A DNA stretch of 64,000 nucleotides from Mycobacterium kansasii ATCC 12478 (GTDB lineage: Bacteria > Actinomycetota > Actinomycetes > Mycobacteriales > Mycobacteriaceae): positions 4,836,001 to 4,900,000 of the forward strand of contig NC_022663.1 of NCBI RefSeq assembly GCF_000157895.3. Direction: 5' to 3'. How positions within the stretch are numbered: position 1 is the first letter of the stretch; the number at the start of each line of letters is the position of its first letter. Below, in pieces: positions 63,216 to 64,000 of the stretch. The position numbers and the translations under genes were made by a program. The notes beneath the pieces are model-generated. The model ran no database searches. It had not been told where the DNA came from and was given only the letters and a program-made list of their open reading frames with translations.

Positions 63216-64000
63216 CGCGTGCTCGCGAAGTCGTGTCGGATGAGCCAGTCGGTCACGACGTCGACGGCATGTGCCAGCTTGTCGCGCTGGTTGGGCCCCG
63301 CGTAATAGTGTGTGGCGCCCGGTATTTCGTACATCTCCTTGTCGGAATTCCCGATCGCGTCGAAGAGCCGCCGGGTATGGCTGGGCGTACAGGCGTCGTC
63401 TGCCAGGTTACCGATCACCAGTGCCGGGACGGCGAGATCACGCGCACATGCTACGCCGTCGCCGCGGGCATCGTCATAACTCCACTGGGACAACCAACTC
63501 CGTAACGAGCAGAACCGGGCCAACCCGACCGGGCTCATGTTCACCACTCGCGGATCACCCAGATAGCAGGTGCCCGGGGTGCGTTCGTTGGGATCGACGG
63601 TCGGGTCGAGCCACCTCGGGTCGGCCATGGTGCCGTGCACGACGAAGCAGAACTCGTCATCGGGGCGGCCCCGGGCGGCGAGTTCGGCGAGCTTGTCCTT
63701 GACCCAGGCGGTGATTCGGCGATTTCGGTCGATCTGAGCCTGCCGGTACCGCGCCAGGAATTCCTGGCTGTAGGGCGGCTGGTTGGGATTATCCGGGTGG
63801 TACAGATCCAATTCGGGATCGCGCTTGGTCGGGTCGGTTTCGTCGAGGATCGACGCGTCGAGCCATTCAGTGAGCGTGCCGTGCCGGCTGATGTGCGCGG
63901 CCAGCAACATGATTCCGTCCGCGGCGGGAAGGTCGAGCCGGGTCAGGTCGGGACCGTCGCCGGAGGGGCTGGAGGTGACGGTCGCGTGCTGCGCCTGTTG
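63212..64000 (-). CDS. alpha/beta hydrolase, 5' end beyond the window
   Basis: The visible C-terminal 262 residues of a hydrolase whose frame remains open to the right edge, so the gene is partial here. The acid and base of an alpha/beta-hydrolase triad are probably VIGNLADDACTP (Asp) and PGATHYYAG (His). The nucleophile elbow should lie upstream, outside the window. An ATG at 63910 exists, but codons before it continue in good coding style (DLTRLDLPAADGI), so it is not the start. It is the first visible gene of the operon and may release the acid that the CoA-transferase activates. Confidence 0.75.
   Translation of the reverse strand, partial: QQAQHATVTSSPSGDGPDLTRLDLPAADGIMLLAAHISRHGTLTEWLDASILDETDPTKRDPELDLYHPDNPNQPPYSQEFLARYRQAQIDRNRRITAWVKDKLAELAARGRPDDEFCFVVHGTMADPRWLDPTVDPNERTPGTCYLGDPRVVNMSPVGLARFCSLRSWLSQWSYDDARGDGVACARDLAVPALVIGNLADDACTPSHTRRLFDAIGNSDKEMYEIPGATHYYAGPNQRDKLAHAVDVVTDWLIRHDFASTR

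Overview
The window reads as chromosomal DNA of a slow-growing Mycobacterium. It is GC-rich, it carries five PPE genes including three of the MPTR class (which I know only from slow growers), and it holds a complete nuoA-N operon. Gene order around the nuo operon mirrors, in opposite orientation, the M. tuberculosis H37Rv stretch Rv3143 to Rv3171c as I remember it. The relatives could be in the M. kansasii / M. gordonae / M. marinum neighbourhood; I cannot fix the species.

Layout. 1-3.8 kb: 2-methylcitrate synthase (prpC) and small conserved proteins (DUF5994-like, DUF2652-like, SnoaL-like). 3.9-10.1 kb: two flavin amine oxidases, one Tat-exported, around an alpha/beta hydrolase, then an Rv3169-like protein and an Rv3168-like kinase-fold protein. 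10.2-15.9 kb: a TetR regulator and short-chain dehydrogenase, then a MoxR ATPase / DUF58 / DUF4129 / membrane-protein cluster (Rv3162c-Rv3166c-like). 16.1-25.3 kb: two PPE-MPTR genes flanking an unusual 1021-residue beta-solenoid protein on the other strand. 25.3-26.9 kb: an MFS drug transporter. 27.2-42.8 kb: nuoN to nuoA on the minus strand, most genes linked by start/stop overlaps. 43.0-44.9 kb: a stand-alone receiver-domain protein, a PmtA-like methyltransferase and a DedA membrane protein. 45.5-47.8 kb: a PPE52-like gene, a YceI protein and a SnoaL-like protein. 48.2-57.8 kb: a tandem PPE pair, an MPTR protein followed 35 bases later by a 2516-residue PPE protein with a different repeat. 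57.9 kb to the right edge: a tightly overlapped seven-gene catabolic operon (hydrolase, CoA-transferase, HMG-CoA-lyase-like aldolase, TetR, acyl-CoA dehydrogenase, phosphotransferase, DUF6285).

How it works together. The nuo operon encodes the 14 subunits of proton-pumping NADH:menaquinone oxidoreductase. The PPE proteins are presumably type VII (ESX-5-type) secretion substrates, but no PE partner or ESX machinery lies in the window. The right-hand operon looks like CoA-thioester catabolism of an unidentified acid or ester under a co-transcribed TetR.

Most noteworthy: (i) the giant PPE protein, whose tail is about 80 copies of a 24-residue unit unlike MPTR, with a roughly 3.2 kb stretch of near-identical DNA modules; (ii) the beta-solenoid protein with three internal repeats and a C-terminal region resembling a lytic-transglycosylase fold, placed between two PPE genes. 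No tRNA, rRNA, CRISPR array, insertion sequence or phage gene was seen.
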